Shown here: positions 1 to 8,821 of the stretch, in pieces
Layout of the letters: every line of letters starts with the position of its first letter
How positions within the stretch are numbered: the first letter of the stretch is position 1
DNA from: Fodinisporobacter ferrooxydans
Lineage (GTDB): Bacteria > Bacillota > Bacilli > Tumebacillales > MYW30-H2
Direction of reading: 5' to 3'
Length of the DNA: 64,000 bases
Assembly (NCBI RefSeq): GCF_022818495.1
Contig: NZ_CP089291.1
Coordinates: 2,683,501 to 2,747,500, forward strand
Program-made: the position numbers and the translations under genes
Notes under the pieces: model-generated
The model's database searches: none
What the model was told of the DNA's origin: nothing
What the model saw: only the letters and a program-made list of their open reading frames with translations

Positions 1-2
1 GC

Positions 3-108
3 TCGTCATCTATACTATCAAACGAATAGGTGGGAAGAAAAGTGAACGCTAACCCTCAAGAATCGAAGCTTTGGTTCGAAATGTATAGATAAGCAGGAAA
101 TCTGACGA
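3..108 (+). other. candidate structured RNA leader
   Basis: An 8-bp perfect inverted pair (ATCTATAC at 8-15, GTATAGAT at 83-90) is extended by TCGTC 3-7 with GACGA 104-108 and encloses a small hairpin (TCGAA 63-67, TTCGA 75-79). The stretch has no open reading frame of note and lies 80 bases before the start codon of the secreted-protein gene. I do not recognise it as any riboswitch class, and it sits at the window edge, so it could also be the 3' end of something upstream. Confidence 0.25.
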
Positions 109-187
109 AATGTTTACAATTGAGAGCAAGACATAGGAAGAAACATAATGGTGAAAACCATTGTTGCATCGAGGGGAGAGGTATACA

Positions 188-715
188 ATGAAACATTGGG
201 TCAAAGTAACAGCAATTGTCGGTCCATTGCTTGTAGCAAGTTCTGTTTACGCGTTTGCAGCAAGCGGATCAAATGGGGTCTCGTTTACACTTCACTCTGT
301 TTCCAATTCAGGAACCACAAATCAAGCCACAACACAACAAGGGACGACTGCTCCTTCCACTTCATCTGTCACGACGCAGGCGAATGCTTCCACCTCAACA
401 GGAGGTTCGGCAACGACAGGTTCTGTGAGCAATCCGTTTTTAACAAATACACAGTCACAAACGCAAACACAATCACCAACGCAACAGCAAACACAATCCC
501 AATCGCAAACTGTGAGCGCCAATCCGGCGGGAGCGAATACGATGGCGCAATCTGCCGCAAACATGGAATCAGATGACGCGAAAACGTATGCTCCAAATAA
601 AGCTGCCTATATCCATGGGAAAGTATGGAATAAAGGAAAAGGCCATTATAAAGTTGATAAAAAAGAGACGGAGCAGGAACACGACAAAAAAGATTCTGAA
701 GGCAATGACGATTAA
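188..715 (+). CDS. secreted Ser/Thr/Gln-rich protein of unknown function
   Basis: 175 residues starting at the ATG behind the strong ribosome site GGGGAGAGG (173-181). Residues 1-26 look like a signal peptide: Lys-containing start, a hydrophobic core with ITVxGPLL-like character, and an AFA-A cleavage motif. Residues about 27-120 are low-complexity and rich in Ser, Thr and Gln, ending in runs of Gln-Ser/Thr-Gln; the last 35 residues are highly charged (Lys, Asp, Glu). No catalytic domain is visible. The composition suits an extracellular or wall-associated linker-like protein, but no family is recognised. It is monocistronic: a terminator follows at 731-767. Confidence 0.75.
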   Translation: MKHWVKVTAIVGPLLVASSVYAFAASGSNGVSFTLHSVSNSGTTNQATTQQGTTAPSTSSVTTQANASTSTGGSATTGSVSNPFLTNTQSQTQTQSPTQQQTQSQSQTVSANPAGANTMAQSAANMESDDAKTYAPNKAAYIHGKVWNKGKGHYKVDKKETEQEHDKKDSEGNDD

Positions 716-730
716 ATTCATTCAAAAAAG

Positions 731-767
731 AAAAAGCAATGAGATTGCATGCTTCACTTGCTTTTTT
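731..767 (+). terminator. intrinsic terminator
   Basis: Inverted arms AAAAAGCAA and TTGCTTTTT with a 3' T-run, directly after the secreted-protein gene and before selA. Confidence 0.7.
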
Positions 768-820
768 AAAGTGAATTCCTTCATAATAAGAATCGTATAG
801 GATTATGCTGGAGGAATCGG

Positions 821-2251
821 ATGGATCAGTCCCAATTGCATGTTAAGTTACGTCATTTACCTGCCGTTCACAAAGTTTTGTCTGCAACTTCCTATCTGGA
901 AGAACAGTATCCATTTGCGTTGCGATCCGAAGTGGCGGCACAAACGATTGCGGAGATTCGAGAGCAGCTTGTGAACGGATGCATGGATGAAGTTCCAACA
1001 ATCGAACGGTTGATCGATATGGTGCAAACCCGATTGCAAGAGATACAGCAAATGCATTACCGCCCGGTCATCAATGCGACGGGCGTCATTTTGCATACAA
1101 ATCTGGGGCGTGCACCATTGGCACATGACGCTGTCCGGGCGATTGTCGATACGGCCGGCGGTTATAGCAATTTGGAGTATCGCTTGGAAGAGGGCAGACG
1201 CGGCTCGCGGTATGAGCATGTCGAGCAGTTGTTGTGCAAGCTGACAGGAGCGGAGGCGGCGTTTGTCGTGAATAATAACGCTGCTGCAGTATTTTTGGTC
1301 CTGCGGGAAATGGCGACAGATCGGGAAGTCATTATTTCACGGGGGCAAATTGTAGAAATCGGCGGATCCTTTCGCATATCCGAAGTGATGCGGGAAAGCG
1401 GCGGCAAGCTTGTGGAAGTGGGTACAACCAACAAGACGCACCTGTATGATTATGAACGTGCCATCACGCCTGAGACTGCTTTGTTGTTACGAGTACATAC
1501 GAGCAATTTTCGGATCATCGGTTTTACCGAGGAGCCGGAATTGTCAGAATTGGTGAGTCTTTCCAAGGAAAAACACATACCCTTGTATGAAGATTTGGGC
1601 AGCGGCTGTTTGATCGATTTGGCTCCCTTTGGCGTTTCATCAGAACCGACGGTGGCCGAAAGCATTCGGGCAGGTGTGGACATCGTTTCATTTAGCGGCG
1701 ACAAGCTGCTCGGCGGTGCACAAGCGGGAATTGTCGTCGGTAAAGCGGAATACATCAAACGCTTGAAAAGAAATCAATTGACACGCGCCTTGCGTGTGGA
1801 TAAATTGACGCTGGCAGCATTGGAAGCGACGCTAAAGCTGTATTTGACGCCGGAGCAGGCAGTTGACAAGATACCGACACTTTGGCTGATGAAACGTCCG
1901 GTTGCCGATATTCAAGGCATTGCTATGCAGTTGCAAGAACGTTTCCTGGAAAGCGGGATGAATGAACGGTTGGACATTCAGGTTGTGCCGATTCAATCGC
2001 AAATCGGCGGCGGCTCTTTGCCAGGTGAAGAACTGCCTTCTTATGGCTTGCAATTGGAAAGCCGCAGCATTTCACTGACCGATTTTGAATATGAGTTGCG
2101 CAACTTGCCACTGCCGATCATTGCAAGGTTTCATAAAGATGCGCTTATATTCGATTTGCGTACCGTTTTTCCCGAGCAAATTGATGCATTTGTGAAAGGA
2201 TGTGAAGATGTTTATGGAAAACTCTGTACGTTTAACTACGTTGACAGATAA
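821..2251 (+). CDS. selA: L-seryl-tRNA(Sec) selenium transferase SelA
   Basis: 476 residues, the usual length of bacterial SelA. The enzyme is a PLP-dependent transferase that converts Ser-tRNA(Sec) to Sec-tRNA(Sec) using selenophosphate. The N-terminal helical domain is followed by the fold-type I core; the motif SGDKLLGG places the PLP lysine at residue 295, the same number as the catalytic lysine of the E. coli enzyme. An AGG-type ribosome site (GGAGGA at 808-813) lies 7 bases before the ATG. The 3' end overlaps the true start of selD by 44 bases, so the two are translationally coupled; SelD supplies the selenophosphate used here. selB and the tRNA(Sec) gene selC are not in this window. 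Confidence 0.96.
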   Translation: MDQSQLHVKLRHLPAVHKVLSATSYLEEQYPFALRSEVAAQTIAEIREQLVNGCMDEVPTIERLIDMVQTRLQEIQQMHYRPVINATGVILHTNLGRAPLAHDAVRAIVDTAGGYSNLEYRLEEGRRGSRYEHVEQLLCKLTGAEAAFVVNNNAAAVFLVLREMATDREVIISRGQIVEIGGSFRISEVMRESGGKLVEVGTTNKTHLYDYERAITPETALLLRVHTSNFRIIGFTEEPELSELVSLSKEKHIPLYEDLGSGCLIDLAPFGVSSEPTVAESIRAGVDIVSFSGDKLLGGAQAGIVVGKAEYIKRLKRNQLTRALRVDKLTLAALEATLKLYLTPEQAVDKIPTLWLMKRPVADIQGIAMQLQERFLESGMNERLDIQVVPIQSQIGGGSLPGEELPSYGLQLESRSISLTDFEYELRNLPLPIIARFHKDALIFDLRTVFPEQIDAFVKGCEDVYGKLCTFNYVDR

Positions 2252-3263
2252 AGCCGGCTGAGGATGCAAAATAGGTCCGGCGGACCTTTCGGCAGTTTTG
2301 GCGAGTCTTCCCAAAAACATGGAAAACCCGAATGTGCTTGTCGGGATCGACACGTCAGATGATGCGGGCATCTATCAATTAACGGAGGATATGGCAATCG
2401 TACAGACCGTCGATTATTTTACACCGGTTGTCGATGATCCCTATCGTTTCGGTCAAATCGCAGCGGCAAACGCACTCAGCGATATTTATGCAATGGGTGG
2501 AAAGCCCATAACGGCTCTGAATGTTGTCGGTTTTCCCATTACAAAACTGGATCCGCAGATTTTATCGGAAATTTTGCGGGGCGGTGCGGATAAAATCCGG
2601 GAAGCGGGCGCCGTGATTATCGGCGGTCATTCTATCGATGACAAAGATCCGAAGTATGGAATTGCCGTTACGGGCATCGTGCATCCACAAAAATACTGGA
2701 CGAATACCGGTGCGAAACCTGGGGATGCCCTGATCCTGACAAAACCGATCGGTGTCGGTATTATTACGACAGCGATCAAACGGGCTATCGTGTCAGAGGA
2801 AGACATAGACCGGGTACAAACAGTCATGGCTGCATTAAACAAAGTGGCTGCAGAAGTGGCAAGCGCATTTACGGTTCACGGATGTACAGATGTCACCGGG
2901 TTTGGCCTTTTGGGTCATGCTTTGGAAATGGCCCGCGGCTCGCAAGTGGGGATTGAAATTGAAGCAAAGCAAGTGCCGGTATTGCCGCGCACTTATGAAT
3001 TTGCCGAGCAGGGAGCAGTTCCCGGCGGTTCAAAGAAAAATATGGCATGGCTGGCAGACAACATCGATTTTGCCGATTCGATTGATGCGATTACGCGGAC
3101 TGTATTTTGCGATGCGATCACATCTGGCGGACTTTTGCTGTCCGTGCCGGCGGATCAGGCGGATGCGCTTGTGGAGAAGCTCCGGCAAGAGGGTGTGGAA
3201 GCTGCTACAGTGATCGGCCGGGTCATCAAAGACAATATCGGGCGGATTGCCGTTCGATCATAA
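2208..3263 (+). CDS. selD: selenide, water dikinase SelD, itself a selenoprotein (in-frame UGA)
   Basis: Makes selenophosphate from selenide and ATP. Read from the ATG at 2208 (AAAGGA at 2195-2200, 7 bases upstream), codon 18 is TGA (2259-2261), inside the motif G-U-G-C-K-I, where E. coli SelD has catalytic Cys17 in GCGCK. Reading through gives 351 residues in perfect frame with the rest of SelD (GIDTSDDAG, TALNVVGFP, IIGGHSIDD, TGFGLLGHALEM). A conventional gene call would start at the TTG at 2298 or later and lose the catalytic residue and the Gly-rich loop. A hairpin of bacterial SECIS type follows the TGA. Family knowledge: Sec-containing SelD occurs in several bacteria and archaea. High confidence in the assignment; UGA decoding itself is inferred. 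Confidence 0.93.
2259..2287 (+). promoter_or_regulatory. candidate bacterial SECIS element for selD
   Basis: The TGA at 2259-2261 is followed, after an 11-base spacer, by a perfect 6-bp stem AGGTCC (2273-2278) / GGACCT (2282-2287) with loop GGC (2279-2281). The G-containing apical loop begins 17 bases after the UGA, the arrangement expected for SelB-dependent recoding in bacteria. The hairpin lies within coding sequence that also has to encode C-K-I-G-P-A-D-L. Confidence 0.7.
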
Positions 3264-3293
3264 GAATAATAAGATGAGAATAACGAGATGAAA

Positions 3294-3365
3294 GAACAGC
3301 AATAAGAACAGCAATAAGAACAGCAATAAGGGCAGCAATAAGGGCAGCAATAAGAACAGCGGTAA
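3294..3365 (+). repeat. six tandem copies of a 12-bp repeat
   Basis: Unit GAACAGCAATAA: three exact copies (3294-3329), two as GGGCAGCAATAA, one as GAACAGCGGTAA. It is preceded by a degenerate A/G-rich stretch with several ATAAGA-like words and lies between the selD stop and the shared terminator. The repeat carries stop codons in one frame and no start-linked frame spans it, so it is probably non-coding. Confidence 0.85.
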
Positions 3366-3372
3366 GAATGGC

Positions 3373-3414
3373 AAAAGGGTGTCTGGGCATAAAGCGGCTC
3401 AGCACCCTTTTTAT
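3373..3414. terminator. bidirectional terminator between selD and the amidase gene
   Basis: Arms AAAGGGTG and CACCCTTT with A-run before and T-run after, so it can end both the rightward selA-selD transcript and the leftward amidase transcript. Confidence 0.75.
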
Positions 3415-3420
3415 CTTTAT

Positions 3421-5025
3421 TTATCGTGTCGTCGACTGGCCGGATTGCCGGTCTTGAAAATATTTCAGTACGCCTTTCAGAATACCGTCAGCAATGCGTT
3501 CCTGAAAATCAGTAGACTCCGCCAGCAGTTCGTCGGAAGCATTGGATAAAAACGCACATTCCACGAGTACAGCCAATTGCGGATTCTGACGGAGCACATA
3601 GTAATCGCCAAATTGTGTTCCGAGATCCGGATGCGCCACTCCGCCGTCAATCGACTGTTCGATATCCTCTGCAAGTTTCGCATCCTGGCCTTTTGCATTG
3701 TAATAATACGTAATCGTACCGGCGATGTCCGGATTGGAATTGGTATTTTCATGGATGCTGATAAATGCATCCGCATGTGCTGCAATGGAATCATCGACTC
3801 GTTGCTTCAATGAAACATACGTATCGTTCGTACGTGTCATAATCACATGCGCACCTGTCGCTTGCAATTTGTTATAGAGGATTTTGGCTGTTGCAAGCGC
3901 CATGTCTTTTTCATATAAACCAGTCGTCGTGCCGATGGCACCAACATCGATACCGCCATGTCCGGGATCGATGACGATTGTTTTGCCGCGCAGGGATTGA
4001 TCTGCAAAAGGCTTGGCGCTGCCGCTTTGCGCCTTGGAATTTTGCACCTGATTTGCCTGCACTACCCATGAGGCAATCCATGCTGTCTTGCCCGACTGCA
4101 GTTGAATGTTCCACCACTTTCCGGATTGTCCGACAACCGGATATGCGGTTTGCGGATCCGCTATGCCGAGAATGGCATCATTCTGACTCGGACCCATGCG
4201 GATATTGATTCCTGATCCCATAGGCTGAACGGTTCCGGCTGTTGATTGACCGGAAGCTATCGCGATAGGCCCAGGCAAAAGGGGCGTGGTTTGGTTCGCA
4301 GTCTGCACATAATTGGATGCTACCCAACCGGTTTGCTTGTCCACTTGTATTTTTGTCCAATCCTTTTGCTGTTCAATGACTTGAACAATCGTTCCAGGCT
4401 GTAGATGTGCCAGTACTTTCCCTTGCAAACTTGCCGAATCGTGCAAATTTACATCCGAAGCTGTGATCGTTCCTTGCGACAGTTCCGAGTGCGCGGCTTG
4501 CTGTGAGCTTTGATCCGAAAGTTTTACCACCCATTTGGCCACCCATCCGCTCCGTTCATTCGGCAAGCGGATCTGAATCCAGTCGCCGCTGATTTGGGAA
4601 ACCAAATACGCAGTTCCAGGATCAATCGTTGCGACGATTGGATAGGTTGTACTGGGACCGGATCGGACATGCGTATCTTTCTCCAAGGCAGAAGCTGTCT
4701 GTGTTACGTTTCCTTGCCCTGTGGACAGCGTGGAAGTTGTCAACCATCCTGCAATCCAGCCGCTCCCGCCATTTGGCAAACGCACTTCAAACCATCCCTG
4801 ATCCTGTGAGATGACAGAATAATGAGCGCCGTAGCTGGTTTGTCCGACAATCGGATAGTCTGTTCCCGCGCCGCTGCGAATATGGACATCGTATGCGTTC
4901 ACTACGACTTCGTTTTGATTTTGTTGGTCTGGCTGGTTCGCCGCATGAGCAAATGGCTTGCCCATGAATAGCTCCAGCGTCAATACAATCGTTACTGCAA
5001 CGGGGAGCCATCGATTTTTCTGCAT
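3421..5025 (-). CDS. N-acetylmuramoyl-L-alanine amidase with four bacterial SH3 domains
   Basis: 534 residues; a peptidoglycan hydrolase that cuts the MurNAc-L-Ala amide bond outside the cell. Residues 1-29 form a signal peptide ending AHA-A. Four SH3b wall-binding repeats follow (about 40-103, 108-170, 184-243, 262-322), each with the NIR/HVRSGPS-type start and GWIA/GWVA end. The catalytic Amidase_3 domain (about 346-526) shows the zinc ligands DPGHGG, the Glu in LYEKD, SIHEN and the catalytic VECAFLSN. Ribosome site GGAAAGGTG lies 8 bases before the ATG on the minus strand. It resembles CwlC/LytC-type amidases; whether it acts in vegetative growth or mother-cell lysis cannot be told here. 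It is a single-gene unit convergent with selD. Confidence 0.93.
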   Translation of the reverse strand: MQKNRWLPVAVTIVLTLELFMGKPFAHAANQPDQQNQNEVVVNAYDVHIRSGAGTDYPIVGQTSYGAHYSVISQDQGWFEVRLPNGGSGWIAGWLTTSTLSTGQGNVTQTASALEKDTHVRSGPSTTYPIVATIDPGTAYLVSQISGDWIQIRLPNERSGWVAKWVVKLSDQSSQQAAHSELSQGTITASDVNLHDSASLQGKVLAHLQPGTIVQVIEQQKDWTKIQVDKQTGWVASNYVQTANQTTPLLPGPIAIASGQSTAGTVQPMGSGINIRMGPSQNDAILGIADPQTAYPVVGQSGKWWNIQLQSGKTAWIASWVVQANQVQNSKAQSGSAKPFADQSLRGKTIVIDPGHGGIDVGAIGTTTGLYEKDMALATAKILYNKLQATGAHVIMTRTNDTYVSLKQRVDDSIAAHADAFISIHENTNSNPDIAGTITYYYNAKGQDAKLAEDIEQSIDGGVAHPDLGTQFGDYYVLRQNPQLAVLVECAFLSNASDELLAESTDFQERIADGILKGVLKYFQDRQSGQSTTR

Positions 5026-5307
5026 AAAACGTTACACCTTTCCAAATAAGGCCAAATAGATGAACATCCGTCCTGTTCCATCACAAACAATACATGTGAA
5101 CCATTGTCGGTTGTTTTTTGGAAAATTATTCTTTGCACGCAAATTTTCTTTAAATATGGGAATTTTCAGATAAAAACCTGTGTTCTCTGATGTTTTTATT
5201 ATGTTTGAGGGTTTTTGAAGTGCATGCAAATGGTCGATCAGGCAACACTATGTATAACTCTATGCTTGTGAGCGAGTGGGTAAAAAAAGGGAAGAAGGGA
5301 AACTTCC

Positions 5308-5490
5308 ATGCATTCACATACAAAACAACAGATCGCGCAGATGGCGAATAGTCGTTTGATGCAGTTGGACTTTCATGATTTTTTGGAAAAATCGATGGTT
5401 ATGCAGGATGTGGAATTGTCTGATGACCTTGGCCTTACAGTAGATGAAGTGCGGCTATTGAAGCAAAAGTGGTCACAGTCGAAACGTTGA
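5308..5490 (+). CDS. small protein of unknown function (60 aa)
   Basis: 60 residues, ATG preceded by AGGGAAGAAGGG (5289-5300). Mostly helical and polar; the C-terminal stretch DDLGLTVDEVRLLKQKW resembles the recognition-helix end of a helix-turn-helix, without enough length for a full domain. No Cys, no membrane segment. It lies 57 bases before hemZ on the same strand and may be cotranscribed with it. Not recognised as a named family. Confidence 0.65.
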   Translation: MHSHTKQQIAQMANSRLMQLDFHDFLEKSMVMQDVELSDDLGLTVDEVRLLKQKWSQSKR

Positions 5491-5547
5491 CGCCGTTCCT
5501 AACGTTCCGCTACACTAGGAGCGTATGAATGGAGGTTTCCTAACTTT

Positions 5548-7095
5548 ATGAAAGTGCAAATCCGGACGGACGGATGTCCCTATTACGACGAAATGGAACG
5601 CTTCCTTTCCTTGTTTTTGCCGGATGCTGAAATCATATTTCAGGATCACTCCGCAGGAACAGGGGAATCGGAACCGTTTGATTGTATCATACAATTACAG
5701 GCTTCCCAGCGTGTGGATGCTATTCATGTGCAGGGTGAGCTTCGCATCTCGGAACAGGTATTTCAGGCACAGCATGCCAAAGCAATCCCGGCACATGTAG
5801 AGCATGCTGCCTGGCGGAAGCGCGGGAAACAAGCGGTTCTGCATGTATTGCATCAACTGTTGGAGAAGCTGACAGGCGAGCACCAGCCTTGGGGGATCTT
5901 GACGGGCGTGCGTCCGCTCAAGCTTGTTCATCAGATGGTTGAGCAGGGATTGCCGGCGGAACGGATTCGCCAACAACTGCTGCAAGAATACCTGCTATCT
6001 CCGGAACGTGCGGAATTGCTGCTGGAGATCGCGGATATCCAATTGCAAGTGGTGCCGGATTTATACCGCCTGGATCGGGAAGTCAGCATTTATATCGGAA
6101 TTCCCTTCTGTCCGACACATTGCGCGTATTGTACATTTCCAGCCTACTCGATGACGGAAAAAGCTACGTATGTGGATGATTTTTTACAGGCGATGGATTT
6201 GGAGCTTGTCCATCTTGGGCGTTTATTGCGGGACTATCGTATTCCCGTCACGAGTGTCTATGTCGGTGGCGGCACGCCGACGAGCTTGAAAGCGCCGGAA
6301 ATGGAACGGATGATGGAATCGATCTATCGGGAAATTCCCAATCCCGGGCAATGGCGGGAATTTACGGTGGAAGCCGGGCGTCCCGACACGATCACGCCGG
6401 ATCGGGTGGCTGTCATGCGGAAATATGGCGTGAATCGCGTCAGTGTCAATCCACAGACATACAAAGCAAGCACGCTGAAAGAAATTGGCCGCGGACATTC
6501 ACCGGCGATTATCGACAAACGTTTTTATCTTGTCAGAGAAGCGGGATTTGAAAATATCAACATGGATATGATCCTCGGATTGCCGGGGGAAACGCTGGAT
6601 GATGTGCGGTATACGATGGAGCGGATCGAAGCGCTTGCGCCGGAATCGGTGACTGTTCACACGATGTCTTTCAAGCGATCGGCTGTCGTGAAAAACGAAC
6701 GGGAGCGCTTTGCCATCCCTCATTCCCAATTGGTGCGCCGGATGATGGCAGAAGCAAGTCAATGGGCCAAGGGGCTTGGCTATCATCCCTATTATGTGTA
6801 TCGGCAAAAAGATATCCTCGGCAATATGGAAAATGTCGGTTTTGCAAAACCTGGCAAAGACAGCATCTATAACATCTGCATCATGGAGGAAAGGCAAACC
6901 ATAGTCGGCATTGGCGGCGGCGCCGTATCCAAGTGTATCGGAGCGGGCGGCAGGCATATGGGACGCTTTGCCAATCCCCGGGAGCCAAAAGCATATGTGG
7001 AGACAGTCGATGATTTTCTTGCCAGAAAAGATCAAAAACTGCGGCCTGTATTCGAATCGATCGAAAATGCCAATGTGACTCATATGCAATCCTAA
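5548..7095 (+). CDS. hemZ: oxygen-independent coproporphyrinogen III dehydrogenase-like radical SAM protein HemZ
   Basis: 515 residues, matching the Bacillus HemZ length. After a roughly 170-residue N-terminal extension typical of HemZ, the radical SAM motif CPTHCAYC (Cys188, Cys192, Cys195) binds a [4Fe-4S] cluster and SAM. Further family motifs are VGGGTPTSL, TVEAGRPDT and MILGLPGET. The family forms protoporphyrinogen-type tetrapyrroles in anaerobic heme synthesis; in B. subtilis HemZ works beside HemN with partial redundancy. The start is an ATG with GGAGG 12 bases upstream, a rather long spacing. The gene probably forms a unit with the small gene before it. Confidence 0.92.
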   Translation: MKVQIRTDGCPYYDEMERFLSLFLPDAEIIFQDHSAGTGESEPFDCIIQLQASQRVDAIHVQGELRISEQVFQAQHAKAIPAHVEHAAWRKRGKQAVLHVLHQLLEKLTGEHQPWGILTGVRPLKLVHQMVEQGLPAERIRQQLLQEYLLSPERAELLLEIADIQLQVVPDLYRLDREVSIYIGIPFCPTHCAYCTFPAYSMTEKATYVDDFLQAMDLELVHLGRLLRDYRIPVTSVYVGGGTPTSLKAPEMERMMESIYREIPNPGQWREFTVEAGRPDTITPDRVAVMRKYGVNRVSVNPQTYKASTLKEIGRGHSPAIIDKRFYLVREAGFENINMDMILGLPGETLDDVRYTMERIEALAPESVTVHTMSFKRSAVVKNERERFAIPHSQLVRRMMAEASQWAKGLGYHPYYVYRQKDILGNMENVGFAKPGKDSIYNICIMEERQTIVGIGGGAVSKCIGAGGRHMGRFANPREPKAYVETVDDFLARKDQKLRPVFESIENANVTHMQS

Positions 7096-7164
7096 GCGTC
7101 GCGCATACGTGTGCGGGGAATCCTGCTTGACAAAACATGTACAAATTTGTATCGTTTTAGAATA

Positions 7165-7480
7165 TATGAAGATCGCTGATATTTGATGATAGGGAAAGTA
7201 CCTGGCGCATTCACTAGCCAGAGAGGAAATGACGAGGCTGTAATCATTTCTCTAGTGGAAACAGGGAAAGACACCCTGGAGAATCTTTTGCGAACCTGTC
7301 ATTTGCTGACTGCTTTGAAGCGGGTTTACAGTCGGCAAGGTACAATCGTAGCAGAAGACGTGGCGCCGGACGTTATTTCGGCAAAAGCGGGACAAATATG
7401 TCCAATTAGGGTGGTACCGCGGGAGACAGATATCTCTCGTCCCTGACAATTGCAGTCGGGGGCGGGGGATTTTTTATTTG
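7165..7480 (+). promoter_or_regulatory. T-box leader of hisS-aspS, overlapping Asp/His specifier
   Basis: Stem I carries the AGTA turn (7198-7201) and the AGAGAGG bulge motif near 7222; the T-box AGGGTGGTACCGCG lies at about 7408-7421, followed by a terminator hairpin (CCCTGAC ... GTCGGGG) and a T-run ending near 7480. In the specifier loop the sequence GACAC (7270-7274) contains GAC (Asp) at 7270-7272 followed by A, and CAC (His) at 7272-7274. Uncharged tRNA binding prevents termination and switches on the synthetases. A TTGACA -35-like hexamer stands at 7127-7132, with no clear -10. Confidence 0.92.
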
Positions 7481-7537
7481 CAGGGCTGTTTTTTTACTAT
7501 TATTCTGGTTTTTTACTATTTTTCCTGAAGAAAGGCA

Positions 7538-8821
7538 GTGAAAAGTGTGGCTATGAATCGTCCACGGGGCACAGCGGATATTCTGCCCGGCGAAGTTGAA
7601 AAATGGCAGTTCGTGGAACGAACGGTGCGGGATGTTTTCGGTCGCTTCCATTATCAAGAAGTGCGAACACCGATTTTTGAGCATACGGAATTGTTCCAGC
7701 GGGGCGTCGGTGAAACCACCGATATCGTGGAAAAAGAGATGTATACGTTTGAGGATCGCGGCAATCGCAGCCTGACGCTTAGGCCGGAAGGAACCGCATC
7801 TGTCGTTCGGGCGTATGTAGAGAACAAACTATACGGCGGACCGCAGCCGTCGAAGCTTTTTTACATCGGTCCCATGTTTCGGTATGAACGTCCGCAAGCG
7901 GGGAGACAGCGGCAATTTCACCAATACGGCGTTGAAGTGATCGGCTCCGATGATCCGGCTGTAGATGCGGAAGTCATCATGATGGCAGTTGCGTTTTTAC
8001 AGGAAATCGGACTGAAACAACTGCAAGTGGAAATCAACAGCGTGGGCTGTTCCGTATGCCGGGCAGCCCATCGGGAACACATGATGGAGCATTTGGCAGG
8101 CGTGCGGGAGCAGTTGTGCAAGGACTGCCAAGGCAGATTCGAACGCAATCCGCTGCGGATTCTCGATTGTAAAAACGAATCTTGCAAAGCTCTGACAAAA
8201 GATGCGCCGACAGTATTGGACCATTTGTGCGAGTCGTGCTCCACGCATTTTGCAAAAGTCCGGACTTTCCTGGATGCCTGTGGAATCTCTTACGTTGTTA
8301 ACCCGCGCATGGTTCGAGGGTTGGACTATTATACAAAAACCGCCTTTGAAATTATCGAGACTGGAATTGGCGCGCAAAGCACCATCATCGGCGGCGGGCG
8401 GTACAACAAGCTCGTGTCGGAAGTCGGTGGACCGGATACGCCGGGGATTGGTTTTGCCGGCGGTATGGAAAGAGCCATTTTAGCGATGCAGGCGCAAAGC
8501 GTATCCTTGACATTTGCCGACCAAGTCGATCTATACGTGATTGGACTCGGCCCCAAAGCAGAGACGCAGGCCGTTCAATTGCTGCAATCGCTGCGCACAG
8601 AAGGCTTTCGTGCCGACAAGGATTATGCGGGACGGGGCATGAAGGCGCAGTTGAAAACAGCAGATCGCCTGCAGGCGAAATTTACTGTTGTGATCGGTGA
8701 AGAAGAATTGCAGAAAGGCGCTGCCGTTGTCAAGACAATGGCGTCAGGGGAGCAACAGCATGTGCCGTTTGCCGATATTGGTTCCTATTGCAAAAAACAT
8801 CTAGGAGGAGAAATAAAATGA
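7538..8821 (+). CDS. hisS: histidyl-tRNA synthetase
   Basis: 427 residues, class II synthetase that charges tRNA(His). Motifs: N-terminal [10 protein letters not shown], motif 2 region [18 protein letters not shown], histidine loop [11 protein letters not shown] and motif 3 GGGRYNKL, then the anticodon-binding alpha/beta domain (about 330-420). The start is uncertain: GTG 7538, GTG 7547 and ATG 7553 are in frame behind GAAGAAAGG (7527-7535); spacing favours 7547. The stop overlaps the aspS start as ATGA, so the two genes are coupled and share the T-box leader. Confidence 0.95.
   Translation: MKSVAMNRPRGTADILPGEVEKWQFVERTVRDVFGRFHYQEVRTPIFEHTELFQRGVGETTDIVEKEMYTFEDRGNRSLTLRPEGTASVVRAYVENKLYGGPQPSKLFYIGPMFRYERPQAGRQRQFHQYGVEVIGSDDPAVDAEVIMMAVAFLQEIGLKQLQVEINSVGCSVCRAAHREHMMEHLAGVREQLCKDCQGRFERNPLRILDCKNESCKALTKDAPTVLDHLCESCSTHFAKVRTFLDACGISYVVNPRMVRGLDYYTKTAFEIIETGIGAQSTIIGGGRYNKLVSEVGGPDTPGIGFAGGMERAILAMQAQSVSLTFADQVDLYVIGLGPKAETQAVQLLQSLRTEGFRADKDYAGRGMKAQLKTADRLQAKFTVVIGEEELQKGAAVVKTMASGEQQHVPFADIGSYCKKHLGGEIK

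Noticed and set aside
3294-3365. CRISPR-like array
   Set aside because: Units are 12 bp and directly adjacent, with no spacers and no cas genes.
6499-7089. 196-residue minus-strand frame inside hemZ
   Set aside because: Fully within a well-supported gene; composition rich in His, Arg and Phe as expected for a shadow frame.
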